NCBI GenBank assembly: GCA_020719385.1
Contig: DYQK01000004.1
Coordinates: 1 to 62,458 of the forward strand
Direction of reading: 5' to 3'
Length of the DNA stretch: 62,458 nt
Origin: Rikenella microfusus
Lineage (GTDB): Bacteria; Bacteroidota; Bacteroidia; Bacteroidales; DYQK01
The first letter of the stretch is position 1; each line of letters starts with the position of its first letter. The notes below the pieces were generated by a model, which searched no databases, had not been told where the DNA came from, and saw only the letters and a program-made list of their open reading frames with translations. Position numbers and translations under genes: made by a program. Positions 36,277 through 45,240 of the stretch are shown here, piece after piece.

Positions 36277-37056
36277 TTAGGCTGCTAATTTTTCTTTTTC
36301 ATTATATCTGTTTGACCACAACATTATCTCGCTGTTTTTCGATTTTAATGCTTCTAAATATTCTGTTTTAACATTTTTCTCATCATTTATAATTGCCAAT
36401 GCCTTGACATTTTTGCGAATCATTCGTTCACGAGTAGGTTTAATGTCTTCCCAAGAAAATAAAAAATGAGAAATTAAGGGTTTTGTTAAATTTCCAAAAG
36501 ATTTTATAACCAATTCTGTTGATTTTCCTGCAATTTGAAAATCAAAAGTAAAATCTAAATTTGTAACAGAACCTTTTGCTGCAAATTCAGGTGTAAAAAT
36601 AATATTCTCTTCTTCAAGAAATTTTCGCACGTCTTCTTTAAAAAGATGAGAAACATTATTTTTTGAAAGAACATATAAATTATTAACCTCTAAAATAGCA
36701 GAAATAAAATTATGCTTTTTTTGTGAAAAATTTTTTTCATTGGCAGTAACAAACAATTCATTATTTTGCAATTTTATACCATAATTAATCAAAATTGAAT
36801 CAATAATTTCTTTTCTTTTCCCCTCTTTTCCAATTTTTACACCAACTAATTCTAAATTGTCTAACGTTTCGTTATCATCAGACAGCACAATTTCTTTGTC
36901 AATTTGCTTTATGTAAATAGTTACTGTGTCGTTGAATAAACCAACAAAAGGCGTATCAACGGCAAACCATCCTGTTTGCTCATCTTTGAAAATAGTTGTT
37001 TCCTGACGCAACCAGTCATAATATTCAGAAACCAAATTATCAACCCAATTTTTCAT
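36277..37056 (-). CDS. DUF1828/DUF1829 domain protein
   Basis: A 259-residue cytosolic protein. The N-terminal half matches DUF1828 (DTVTIYIKQIDKEIVLSDD, then ETLDNLEL) and the C-terminal half DUF1829 (KSTELVIKSFGN ... RNVKALAIINDE-like strands). The second half looks like a nuclease-type alpha/beta fold, but no catalytic set is certain. Its start overlaps the stop of the upstream DUF6978-type gene by 4 bases (ATGA), so the two are translationally coupled. This pairing recurs in bacteria and is often found near defence or mobile genes; its biochemical role is unknown. Confidence 0.85.
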   Translation of the reverse strand: MKNWVDNLVSEYYDWLRQETTIFKDEQTGWFAVDTPFVGLFNDTVTIYIKQIDKEIVLSDDNETLDNLELVGVKIGKEGKRKEIIDSILINYGIKLQNNELFVTANEKNFSQKKHNFISAILEVNNLYVLSKNNVSHLFKEDVRKFLEEENIIFTPEFAAKGSVTNLDFTFDFQIAGKSTELVIKSFGNLTKPLISHFLFSWEDIKPTRERMIRKNVKALAIINDEKNVKTEYLEALKSKNSEIMLWSNRYNEKEKLAA

Positions 37057-37403
37057 TGAAATAATTTTAATGTTGGAAAAATAAATTCTTCTATTAAATT
37101 AATTTCTTTCGCAAAATCACAAAGCGATTCTTTAAAATCCAAATTATTTGTTATATTTTTTGTTTTAAAATTTTCATAATCTGTTAAAGGCAAAGCCCAG
37201 CCGAGTTGTTTATAACCTTCTACGTGAAAATGTATATGAGAAACATTAATTTTCATTCCTGCATATTCATAGAAAAAATGAGGCAAAGTAGGTAAAATAT
37301 CAACTGGATTAGGATGACTCTTCCCAAAATTTCCAAAATCAACTCTTATTAACCCAAAATTTACATAATTTTCGAGACAATGTAATGAAATTCGAGATAA
37401 CAT
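37053..37403 (-). CDS. DUF6978-type protein, C-terminal frame (gene interrupted by a frameshift)
   Basis: The visible frame encodes 116 residues from an internal ATG. It carries the family pattern RISLHCLENYVNFGLIRVDFG, then SHPNP and SHIHFHVEGYKQLGWALPL, typical of the partner found next to DUF1828 proteins. The same frame stays open upstream of the ATG to about 37505, and the extra residues (HFIISPHDKELEQDYKF) look like genuine family sequence. The true N-terminus lies in another frame (37459-37575), separated by a nine-base A tract (coding strand). As it stands the product is truncated or absent, unless the tract changes length or is misread. Family name given from memory, moderately sure. 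Confidence 0.7.
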   Translation of the reverse strand: MLSRISLHCLENYVNFGLIRVDFGNFGKSHPNPVDILPTLPHFFYEYAGMKINVSHIHFHVEGYKQLGWALPLTDYENFKTKNITNNLDFKESLCDFAKEINLIEEFIFPTLKLFQ

Positions 37404-37458
37404 TTTTTGATTCGCAGTAATTTCTAATCTAAATTTATAATCTTGTTCTAATTCTTTA

Positions 37459-37575
37459 TCATGAGGGGAAATAATAAAATGCTGTTTTTTTTTGAGAAAA
37501 ATCTATTTTGGGATTTTTCTCTTCAAAAACTTTGGGAAGTTTCATTATTTCTTGATATTCAAAATTTGTAAACAT
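37459..37575 (-). pseudogene. 5' fragment of the DUF6978-type gene, out of frame at an A9 tract
   Basis: Starts at an ATG at 37575, correctly placed behind a consensus promoter (37601-37630). It reads 38 residues (MFTNFEYQEIMKLPKVF ...) and then runs into TGA at 37461-37459. Removing one A from the run at 37485-37493 (A9 to A8) joins it in frame to the 37053-37403 ORF and gives one protein of about 174 residues without internal stops. This is either a pseudogene, a phase-variable gene, a slippage-expressed gene or a sequencing error. Confidence 0.75.
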
Positions 37576-37594
37576 AACTTTTTTATAAAATTAA

Positions 37595-37649
37595 ACTTTG
37601 CAAAATTAATAAATTTTTTTACTTTTGCAAAATTAATAAATTTTTTTTT
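37595..37649. repeat. 26-base tandem duplication in a divergent promoter region
   Basis: Two units, 37595-37620 and 37621-37649, each ACTTT(T)GCAAAATTAATAAA followed by a T run. Each carries a minus-strand TAATTTTG. The second unit also supplies the TTG of the minus-strand promoter and of the plus-strand promoter. Confidence 0.85.
37601..37630 (-). promoter_or_regulatory. Consensus promoter of the DUF6978-DUF1828 operon
   Basis: Minus strand: TTG (37630-37628), exactly 19 bases, TAATTTTG (37608-37601). Transcription start is predicted near 37595, about 20 bases before the ATG at 37575. Confidence 0.8.
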
Positions 37650-37656
37650 ATTTTTG
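37625..37656 (+). promoter_or_regulatory. Promoter of the T9SS serine protease gene
   Basis: TTG at 37625-37627, 21 bases, TATTTTTG at 37649-37656. It overlaps the divergent minus-strand promoter and supports the ATG at 37679 over the TTG at 37661. Confidence 0.7.
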
Positions 37657-37678
37657 CACTTTGAGAAAAATATTTTTT

Positions 37679-40531
37679 ATGAACAAATTAATTCCTCTTT
37701 GTATAATCTTGATTTTCAACAACTTCTGTTTTTCGCAAATTTCAGAAAACGGAATTCCTCGCCGTTTTCAAAACTTGACGGCAAAAAAAATTTCTTTCAT
37801 AGAAATGCCAAAATTCGACAAAAATAAACTTCTTAGCGAAAAACTAAATTTGCACAAAACTTTGCTTTTTGGAAAAATTTTTGATACAGCAATAAATATT
37901 TGTAAATCAAATTATTGCGAAGTTTTACCAAATGGAAAATTGTTTTTGCTCGGCATAACTTCGAAAAATGCGTTGTCTATTCAGTTGATTTTCAAGCAGT
38001 TTCGAATACCAAAAGGCGCAGAATTGTTTATTTTTAGTTTCAACAAACAACATTTCATCGGCAAATTTACTGAAAAAAACAATACTCCTTCAACAACATT
38101 TCCCCTCGCGCCTGTCTCCTCAGACAGTATTGTTATTGAATATTTCGAACCCGAAAATGCCGAATTCACAGCCTTTCTCGAAATTGGACAAATTGTTCAC
38201 GATTTTGTCGGAATAAAAAATTTGTTAAACTCAGGTTCTTGCAACAGAAATGTGAATTGTCCCGAAGGGCAAAATTGGCAAAACGAAAAAAGGGCTACCT
38301 GCAAGTTGACTTACAGCCGCAATGGAAGTCGATATCTCGGAACGGGTTGCCTCATCAATAACACTAATTTTGATGGAATTCCTTACGTACTCACGGCTAA
38401 TCATTGCATTTCAACGCAAGAAGAAGCCGAATCGGCATTGTTTTTTTTCAATTATGAATCAACAACTTGCGATGGCTCGTATGGAAATGAAAATCAAACT
38501 ATTTCGGGAAGTACTCTCGTTGCAACTGCTCCAAATCACGAACTTGACTTTGCCTTGTTGCGGTTAAATCAAGCAATTCCAAGAAGTTACAACGTTTTTT
38601 TCGCAGGATGGAATCGGTCAATAAACATTTCGGGCAAAACCGTTTGCCTGCATCACCCTTCGGGAGACATCAAAAAAATCTCTGTTGACAACGAAGCACC
38701 GCAAACGGGAAATTTTGGGGAAGGTTATAATTCCAATTCGCATTGGAAAATTGCTCGTTGGGACATTGGAACAACTGAACCAGGTTCGTCAGGGGCACCG
38801 TTGTTCAATGTTGAACATCAAATTATCGGAAATCTCACGGGAGGAGAGGCAAGTTGTGCGAATTCTGTGAACGATTATTTCGCAAAAATTGACCGTTCTT
38901 GGAATGAATATAACCTTGAAAATCAACAACTTAAACGTTTGTTAGACCCGTTAAATGTTGGTTGTCTCTCGCTTGAAGGTTTTGACCCAGAAATTGGTTT
39001 TCTGACTCTTGATGCAGAATTATTACAAGTTTTAAACCCTAAAAAAGAAAATTGTAACACAACGAAAATTCAACCAACAATTTTGATTCAAAACAAAGGA
39101 AAAGATACTTTAACTTCGTTACAAATTTCGTATTCCATTGATAATCAACAAATTAAATCGATGATTTGGCAAGGAAATCTTTCTTATATGAAAATTGATA
39201 CGGTCGTTTTTTCGAATATTGACTCGAATCTTGTGAATTTTCACACTTTTAAAATTTGGATTTCGAAACCCAATAACAAAACAGACGAAAATCACAAAAA
39301 CGATACAATTTTAACAAATTTTAACAATAAATCGGGCAAAGAAGTTGCGTTAAATTTGCAAACCGATAATTATGCGAATGAATTTTCGTGGAAAATTTTG
39401 TCGGACTCAAATGTTTTGTATAAAAATCCGCAATACTTTAATAATCAACAATATAGCGATACTTTTTGTCTTGCGAATGGTTGTTATACGTTTTTTGCAA
39501 CCGATTCGGGGCAAGATGGAATTTGTTGCAATTATGGAAATGGAAATTTAGAGTTAAAAAATGTTAAAACACAGGAAATTTTTATTTCTCAAGGGAAATT
39601 TGGAAAATTTTTGAGTAGAAATTTTTGTATTTATGACTCAATTTTTCAAAATGACGCAGAGATTCTCGAAATTTTGTCTCCAAAAACGCAAAATTATTGC
39701 AATTCTCAAAAAATTAAACCTAAAATTTTGATTCGAAACAATGGGAAAAATTTGTTAAAATCTTTACTAATTACTTGTAAATACGGCACTTCCGACACAA
39801 TAACAAAAAAATGGACAGGAAGGTTAAAATATACCGAATCTGAAACCGTAGAATTTGATTCGATATTTTTTGATAAAACGCAATATTTTTTCGAAGTTTC
39901 GATTTCAAAATTTAACGACTCAATTCCCGAAAATTTCACTGAAAATAATGTTAAAAAACTTAATTTTAACATTTTAACCGAGAAAACGCCGTTTACGCTT
40001 GAGATAAAAACCGATAAATTTGGTTCAGAAACAAAATGGCAAGTGCTTGAAAATGAAAATGTTATATACGAAGGTGGACCGTATAAAAATAATTTTCAGC
40101 ATACAATTATTGAGAATTTCTGTCTCTCGGCGGGTTGTTATACTTTTGAATTTTTCGATGAACGCGGCGATGGAATATGTTGCAATTATGGAGTCGGTTT
40201 TGTGCATCTTTTCAACGAGGTAACAAAAGATTTTCGAGTCAAAGATAGTATTTTTACAAATTTTGTGACTCGACCATTTTGTACATATAAACTTGATATT
40301 CAAGACGTTACAAATTTAAAAGAAATAAAAATTTTTCCGAATCCTGTTTCTGAAATTTTATTTTTCGAAAAAAGTATTGAAAATATAGAAATTTTTAATA
40401 CTTTTGGAAATTTAATTCTAACCCGAAAAAATGTTTCTCAAATTAATTTTTCCCAATTTCCGTCAGGAATTTATGTGGTAAAAATTTTTCACAAACGAAG
40501 TTTAGAGATTCGCAAAATTATAAAGTTATGA
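37679..40531 (+). CDS. T9SS-secreted trypsin-like serine endopeptidase (lysyl-endopeptidase-like)
   Basis: A 950-residue exported protease. Signal peptide about 1-19 (ending FCFSQ). The chymotrypsin-fold domain spans about 190-430 with a complete triad: H242 in LTANHC, D290 in HELDFALLRL and S371 in GSSGAP. The layout resembles Achromobacter-type lysyl endopeptidases. Two CARDB-like plus GEVED/proprotein-type repeats follow (about 440-670 and 670-870), each with the motif DGICCNYG. The C-terminus is a T9SS sorting domain (EIKIFPNPVSEILFFE). It would be displayed or released extracellularly. It ends in an ATGA overlap with the U32 gene, an odd coupling of a secreted protease with a tRNA-modification-like gene. 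Confidence 0.9.
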   Translation: MNKLIPLCIILIFNNFCFSQISENGIPRRFQNLTAKKISFIEMPKFDKNKLLSEKLNLHKTLLFGKIFDTAINICKSNYCEVLPNGKLFLLGITSKNALSIQLIFKQFRIPKGAELFIFSFNKQHFIGKFTEKNNTPSTTFPLAPVSSDSIVIEYFEPENAEFTAFLEIGQIVHDFVGIKNLLNSGSCNRNVNCPEGQNWQNEKRATCKLTYSRNGSRYLGTGCLINNTNFDGIPYVLTANHCISTQEEAESALFFFNYESTTCDGSYGNENQTISGSTLVATAPNHELDFALLRLNQAIPRSYNVFFAGWNRSINISGKTVCLHHPSGDIKKISVDNEAPQTGNFGEGYNSNSHWKIARWDIGTTEPGSSGAPLFNVEHQIIGNLTGGEASCANSVNDYFAKIDRSWNEYNLENQQLKRLLDPLNVGCLSLEGFDPEIGFLTLDAELLQVLNPKKENCNTTKIQPTILIQNKGKDTLTSLQISYSIDNQQIKSMIWQGNLSYMKIDTVVFSNIDSNLVNFHTFKIWISKPNNKTDENHKNDTILTNFNNKSGKEVALNLQTDNYANEFSWKILSDSNVLYKNPQYFNNQQYSDTFCLANGCYTFFATDSGQDGICCNYGNGNLELKNVKTQEIFISQGKFGKFLSRNFCIYDSIFQNDAEILEILSPKTQNYCNSQKIKPKILIRNNGKNLLKSLLITCKYGTSDTITKKWTGRLKYTESETVEFDSIFFDKTQYFFEVSISKFNDSIPENFTENNVKKLNFNILTEKTPFTLEIKTDKFGSETKWQVLENENVIYEGGPYKNNFQHTIIENFCLSAGCYTFEFFDERGDGICCNYGVGFVHLFNEVTKDFRVKDSIFTNFVTRPFCTYKLDIQDVTNLKEIKIFPNPVSEILFFEKSIENIEIFNTFGNLILTRKNVSQINFSQFPSGIYVVKIFHKRSLEIRKIIKL

Positions 40532-41766
40532 TTATCAACGATATAGAAATTACAGCACCTGTCGGAAGTTTTGAGTCTTTGCAAGCCGCCATTCAAGCAA
40601 AGGCGGATTCGGTTTACTTCGGTGTTGAAAAGTTAAATATGCGGGCAAAATCAACCATCAATTTTACGCTTGCAGATTTAAAAAATATCGTTTCGGAGGC
40701 AAGGACCAACAATTTGAAAACGTATTTGACGGTCAATACGGTGATTTACGATGAGGAAATTCCGCTGATGCAGGAAATTATTGAAACGGCAAAAAACGAA
40801 GGTGTAGATGCGATTATTGCGTCAGATTTGGCGGCAATTTTATTTGCGAAGAAAATCGAAATGCCCGTTCATATTTCTACGCAGTTGAACGTCAGCAATA
40901 TCGAAGCGGTGCGGTTTTACGCACAATTTTCGGAAACAATTGTGCTTGCCCGCGAGTTGTCGTTGGAACAAATTGCGTCAATTTGTAAAGTTATTGAGAA
41001 AGAGAGAATTTTGTCTTATTCGGGAAAACCTTTGCGAATCGAAGTTTTTGCACACGGTGCTTTGTGTATGGCAATTTCGGGAAAATGTTATTTGTCGTTG
41101 CATCAGCATTTTTTATCTGCGAATCGCGGTGCGTGTTTGCAGCCTTGTCGAAGGGCGTATTGGGTCAAAGAAGTTGAGACAGGAATGGAGTTTGTTGTTG
41201 ATAATCAATACATTATGTCGCCGAAGGATTTGTGTACAATTTCGTTTTTAGACAAAATTATTGAGTCGGGAGTCAAAGTTTTGAAAATTGAAGGTCGAGC
41301 CAGACCTGCAGAATATGTTAAAACGGTCATTTCTTGTTACAGAGAAGCGATTTTTTCGCATTTTGAGGGCAGTTTTTCTCGCGAAAAAGTTGAAAAATGG
41401 ACAGAGAAATTGTCGTCAGTGTTTAACAGAGGTTTTTGGGGCGGCTATTATTTGGGCAATTCTCTTGGTGAATGGAGTAATTCTCACGGTTCGAAGGCAA
41501 CGCATCGAAAAGTTTACATCGGCAAAGTTACAAATTATTTCTCGAAATTGCATGTTGCTGAAGTTTTGTTAGAGGCAGGTGATTTGCAGTTGAGTGACAA
41601 AATTTTAATTACAGGTCCAACAACAGGCGTAGAGGAGGTTTTTGTGTCAGAGATTCGTTTTGATTTGGAAAAAGTAGAATCTGCCACTCGCGGACAAACT
41701 ATTTCGATTCCTGTAGAGATTTTGGTTCGCCGAAATGACAAGATTTTTCGTTGGGAAAGGGTTTAA
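40528..41766 (+). CDS. Peptidase U32 family protein, TrhP/YegQ-like (tRNA hydroxylation)
   Basis: A 412-residue cytosolic protein of the U32 family. The N-terminal TIM-barrel starts with ITAPVGSFESLQAAIQAKADSVYFG, the family signature. The U32 signature with cysteines is present (EVFAHGALCMAISGKCYLS, then RGACLQPCRRAY), and a short C-terminal beta domain follows. Members with this Cys pattern, such as TrhP (YegQ), are needed for 5-hydroxyuridine formation at the wobble base of tRNA and are thought to bind an iron-sulphur cluster. The start overlaps the stop of the protease gene. A collagenase-like activity, the historic annotation, is less likely. Confidence 0.88.
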   Translation: MIINDIEITAPVGSFESLQAAIQAKADSVYFGVEKLNMRAKSTINFTLADLKNIVSEARTNNLKTYLTVNTVIYDEEIPLMQEIIETAKNEGVDAIIASDLAAILFAKKIEMPVHISTQLNVSNIEAVRFYAQFSETIVLARELSLEQIASICKVIEKERILSYSGKPLRIEVFAHGALCMAISGKCYLSLHQHFLSANRGACLQPCRRAYWVKEVETGMEFVVDNQYIMSPKDLCTISFLDKIIESGVKVLKIEGRARPAEYVKTVISCYREAIFSHFEGSFSREKVEKWTEKLSSVFNRGFWGGYYLGNSLGEWSNSHGSKATHRKVYIGKVTNYFSKLHVAEVLLEAGDLQLSDKILITGPTTGVEEVFVSEIRFDLEKVESATRGQTISIPVEILVRRNDKIFRWERV

Positions 41767-41808
41767 AAAATAAATAAATTCTGTCAAATTTTTAGAAATT
41801 TGAAAAAA

Positions 41809-42534
41809 ATGAATATACGAACAATTGTTTTCGCAACATTTTTCTTTTCAACAATGATAATAGCCATAATTTCGGTTATTCCATTTTTGATTTTTTACAT
41901 TTTTCGTGCAAAAAAATGCACTAATTTTTTATTAATTTTGATTTTACAAGGTTGGTCGAAATCTCTGCTTTGGGTCGCAGGAATGAAACGCAATGTTTTT
42001 GGAAAAGAAAATTTACCCAAAGAGAACAGCGTTTGTTTTGTGAGTAATCATCAAAGTATTTTTGACATTTTATTGATTTTAGCAAATGTGCCGAAGGTTA
42101 TTGGTTTTATTGCAAAAAAAGAATTGCTAAAAATGCCTTTTCTGAATTTTTGGATGATAATGATTGGCTGTGCGTTTATTGACCGCAAAAGCAGAACGCA
42201 ATCCATGGCGTTGATAAAAGACCGTTTACATCAAATTCACAATGGAAAACCAATGTTGATATTTCCCGAAGGAACGCGAAGCCGCTGCGCTGAGATGAAC
42301 AAATTTAAAACAAGCGGCTTGCAACTTGTTATAAATGAAGGAATTACAATAGTTCCGCTAACGGTTGTTGATACATATAAATGTTATGAACACAATGGAA
42401 ATCGTGTTGTTGGAAATAAAATAGAGTTATGGATTCATAAACCTGTTGATGTTTCGCAACTTTCCGATGAGGAGAAAAAGAATTTAATTGATACTTTACA
42501 AAATATTATCGCAAAACCCAATGAGAATCGGTAA
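41809..42534 (+). CDS. plsC: 1-acyl-sn-glycerol-3-phosphate acyltransferase
   Basis: A 241-residue inner-membrane acyltransferase that makes phosphatidic acid from lysophosphatidic acid. The catalytic NHQSIFD (HX4D motif), the substrate-binding FPEGTRSR and the intermediate motif around GCAFIDRKSR are present. The N-terminal hydrophobic helix (about 5-30) is typical. The ATG at 41809 (MNIRTIVFATFF) is chosen over an upstream TTG. The gene lies 42 bases after the U32 gene and is likely co-transcribed with it. Confidence 0.93.
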   Translation: MNIRTIVFATFFFSTMIIAIISVIPFLIFYIFRAKKCTNFLLILILQGWSKSLLWVAGMKRNVFGKENLPKENSVCFVSNHQSIFDILLILANVPKVIGFIAKKELLKMPFLNFWMIMIGCAFIDRKSRTQSMALIKDRLHQIHNGKPMLIFPEGTRSRCAEMNKFKTSGLQLVINEGITIVPLTVVDTYKCYEHNGNRVVGNKIELWIHKPVDVSQLSDEEKKNLIDTLQNIIAKPNENR

Positions 42535-42544
42535 AAATTTGCCC

Positions 42545-42578
42545 AACGATGTTATCGCTAATAAACGGTAACATCGTT
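42545..42578. terminator. Hairpin between convergent plsC and TPR-membrane protein genes
   Basis: A 10-base-pair stem (42545-42554 with 42569-42578) with a 14-base loop; short inner pairs extend it. There is no good T-run, so termination efficiency is uncertain. Confidence 0.65.
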
Positions 42579-42602
42579 AAGATTTGGGATTAAATGAGAA
42601 AT

Positions 42603-45155
42603 TTATTTTCCGCAAATTGTTTTTAATTGTTGTTCTGCGGCTTTGATTCCTAATTGAAGTGCTTTTTCGAAATCGTTGCAAGCATCATTTTTTCGATTTA
42701 GTCGTACTAAAAGAATTGCACGGTTATAATATGCGTCTCCGAAGGTCGGACTGTATTTTATTGTTGCGTCAAAGTCGGACAAAGCACCTTGAAAATCATT
42801 GACTTTCTGTCTCATTAAACCGCGATTATAATATGCTGTTGCAGAATTTGGGTCAAGTCGAATTGCTTGTTCGTAATCTGATATTGCCCCTTTTACATCA
42901 TTTCCAATTGCTTTTGCGAAACCTCGATTCGAGTAAGCCGCTGCATTTTTAGAATCTATCTCAAGAACTTTGTTAAAATCTTGCATTGCGAAGTTCAATT
43001 TTCCAAGACGTCCATACAAAACGCCGCGAGCGAGCAAACTTTCGATATTTTTAGGTTCAAATTTTAAAATTTGGTTATAAGAATTTAACGCATTTTGCCA
43101 TTGATTTGCCCTTTCGTAAGCGATGGCGTTTTGCAAAAGTGAAGTTAAATATTGCGGATTTAATTTTAAAAATATCGCAAAATCTTCTTCTGCTTCTTTT
43201 TGTTTTCCCATCAATTCTTTTAGTAAACCACGATTCAAATAGACAAAAGTATTTTTTTTGTCAAGCGAAAGGGCTGTCTCGTAATCTTTCATTGCCCCTT
43301 CGAAATCATTGAGATTCATTTTCGCAAAACCACGACTTGAGAAGGCATAAGAATTATTAGGTGCTAATCTCAAAAGTCTGTTATAATCCTCGACAGCACC
43401 TTTGTAATCAGCAACCATCGGATTGGAACGGGCATTTGCTCGGTTATAAATTGCATCAATATAGAGAGAATCGTCATTTATTGCGCGCGTATAATCTTTT
43501 ATTGCTCCGTTGATGTCACCTAACATCATTTTTGCGTTTCCGCGATTTGAGTAAATATTAGAATAATTTGAGTCAATTTTAACAACTTTGTTAAAATCTT
43601 GCAACGCACCTTCGGCATCGCCTTTTTTTGCTTTTGTTATTCCGCGATTCGAAATTGCACCAATATGATTCGGATTCAAAAGAATTGCTTCGGAGTAATC
43701 TTTTATTGCCTCGTCAAATTTTTCCAATTCCTGAAAATAATTTCCCTTGTTGTAATACGCAACAATCACTTTCGGGTATTTCTCGTTCACATCTGACCAT
43801 AAAGTTGCGGAATTTTGCCACACATCAACTCTATCTCTTGTCAAAAATATCAACATTAAAACGTAAATTCCTAAACCAACATTGAGATAAGGTTTTGTAA
43901 GTGGTTTAAAATCAACAAGTTTCGCATACCCAAAACTCATTAAAAAGAAAAAACCTATCGAAGCGATATAACTATATCGGTCGGTCATTATAAAACTTTG
44001 ATACGAGAAAAGTTGCAAAACGAAAATTAAATTGAACGAAAAAAACGCAATAGAGAAAGTTAAATGTTTCCAACGTTTAAAACCGTAGAAAAATAAGGCA
44101 ACAACAATTAAAACCGCAATGGGATAAAACCAAAATTCAAGCGGAATTTCGCCGTTAAATTTTTCGGGATACGGATAAATCGCCGATAAATGAAACGGAT
44201 AAATTAATTTTAAAATGTACATCAGAAAACCATAAGACGCATACAACGCATTCTCGTACAAAGGACGCCCAACTTTCTCAACATTTTCTGAAGGATCTTT
44301 TTTATCAGCGAAAGGTTCGTCAGTGCCGACAGCGAGAATGGCTAATATTCCAAAAAATATCGAAAGTAAAAAATACGGAAGTTTCTCTAAAAGAACTTTT
44401 TTGCTCCATAAATCTCGTTCCAAAAAATAATCTATTGCCAAAACCGAAAGCGAAAGCGAAACCGCCATTCCCTTAGAAAGTGCCGAACACGCAAAGAGAA
44501 ATAACGAAAGAATCAAAAATTTTGAACTCGATTTTTGTAAAAATTTCAGATACAAAATTAACGAAGAGAGAAAGAAAAACGAGTACAAAACATCTTTTCG
44601 TTCCGACATCCACGCAACCGATTCGACATGAAACGTATGAATCCCAAAGAGAAGTGCGACAATAGTTGCCATTTCTTTGTAATATTTTCCCTTTGCCTGT
44701 TTTACCAAAGAAAAAATAAAGAAAAAAACGAGTAAAGTGTTTATTAAGTGAAGCGAAAAACTATCAAAATGATAGAGGTAAGGTTTATATTCCACCAAAT
44801 GATATTCTATTGCATAAGTAGACATCGTTATCGGAATGTACATCAGGAAGTAAAAATTGCCCCAAAAAAACGCAAGCGATTCGGCAAGCGGCTTACGTAA
44901 ATGCACATTTCCTGTGATATATCGGTCATCGTCCCAATTTACAAATTCGTTGTTGAAAATCGGAGTGTACGCAATAAACGTTAAAAGTGCAACGAAAAAA
45001 GCAAGATAAAATGTGGAATATTTTTTTAAATGATTCAAAATTGGTTGAAAATCAAAATTTTCCTCCTCATTTTGCGAAACATTTTCAATTTTCTCAACAT
45101 TTTTAGTTTCAGGATTAGAATTTTCTTTTGGAAACTTATATTTTTTTTTACTCAT
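42603..45155 (-). CDS. TMTC-like polytopic glycosyltransferase with C-terminal TPR array
   Basis: An 850-residue membrane protein. The N-terminal 450 or so residues contain about ten transmembrane helices of GT-C type. Conserved loops match TMTC/O-mannosyltransferase-like proteins: FVNWDDDRYI after the first helix, then HTFHVESVAWMSERKDVLY. The C-terminal part (about 465-845) is an array of roughly eleven tetratricopeptide repeats of the YYNRG/YSNRGFAK type. Eukaryotic TMTCs transfer mannose from a lipid carrier to Ser/Thr of exported proteins; a similar role for the abundant surface proteins here is inference. The ATG at 45155 is chosen over a TTG at 45173. Confidence 0.82.
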   Translation of the reverse strand: MSKKKYKFPKENSNPETKNVEKIENVSQNEEENFDFQPILNHLKKYSTFYLAFFVALLTFIAYTPIFNNEFVNWDDDRYITGNVHLRKPLAESLAFFWGNFYFLMYIPITMSTYAIEYHLVEYKPYLYHFDSFSLHLINTLLVFFFIFSLVKQAKGKYYKEMATIVALLFGIHTFHVESVAWMSERKDVLYSFFFLSSLILYLKFLQKSSSKFLILSLFLFACSALSKGMAVSLSLSVLAIDYFLERDLWSKKVLLEKLPYFLLSIFFGILAILAVGTDEPFADKKDPSENVEKVGRPLYENALYASYGFLMYILKLIYPFHLSAIYPYPEKFNGEIPLEFWFYPIAVLIVVALFFYGFKRWKHLTFSIAFFSFNLIFVLQLFSYQSFIMTDRYSYIASIGFFFLMSFGYAKLVDFKPLTKPYLNVGLGIYVLMLIFLTRDRVDVWQNSATLWSDVNEKYPKVIVAYYNKGNYFQELEKFDEAIKDYSEAILLNPNHIGAISNRGITKAKKGDAEGALQDFNKVVKIDSNYSNIYSNRGNAKMMLGDINGAIKDYTRAINDDSLYIDAIYNRANARSNPMVADYKGAVEDYNRLLRLAPNNSYAFSSRGFAKMNLNDFEGAMKDYETALSLDKKNTFVYLNRGLLKELMGKQKEAEEDFAIFLKLNPQYLTSLLQNAIAYERANQWQNALNSYNQILKFEPKNIESLLARGVLYGRLGKLNFAMQDFNKVLEIDSKNAAAYSNRGFAKAIGNDVKGAISDYEQAIRLDPNSATAYYNRGLMRQKVNDFQGALSDFDATIKYSPTFGDAYYNRAILLVRLNRKNDACNDFEKALQLGIKAAEQQLKTICGK

Positions 45156-45181
45156 AACTAAATTTTTTTTCAAAAACTTCG

Positions 45182-45211
45182 CAAAATTAAATTTTATTTT
45201 TCAAAAAACAA
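45182..45211 (-). promoter_or_regulatory. Consensus promoter of the TMTC-like gene
   Basis: Minus strand: TTG (45211-45209), exactly 19 bases, TAATTTTG (45189-45182), 27 bases upstream of the ATG at 45155. Confidence 0.8.
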
Positions 45212-45240
45212 ATTTTAGCTTCTTTTTCGAAAATTTTTTA

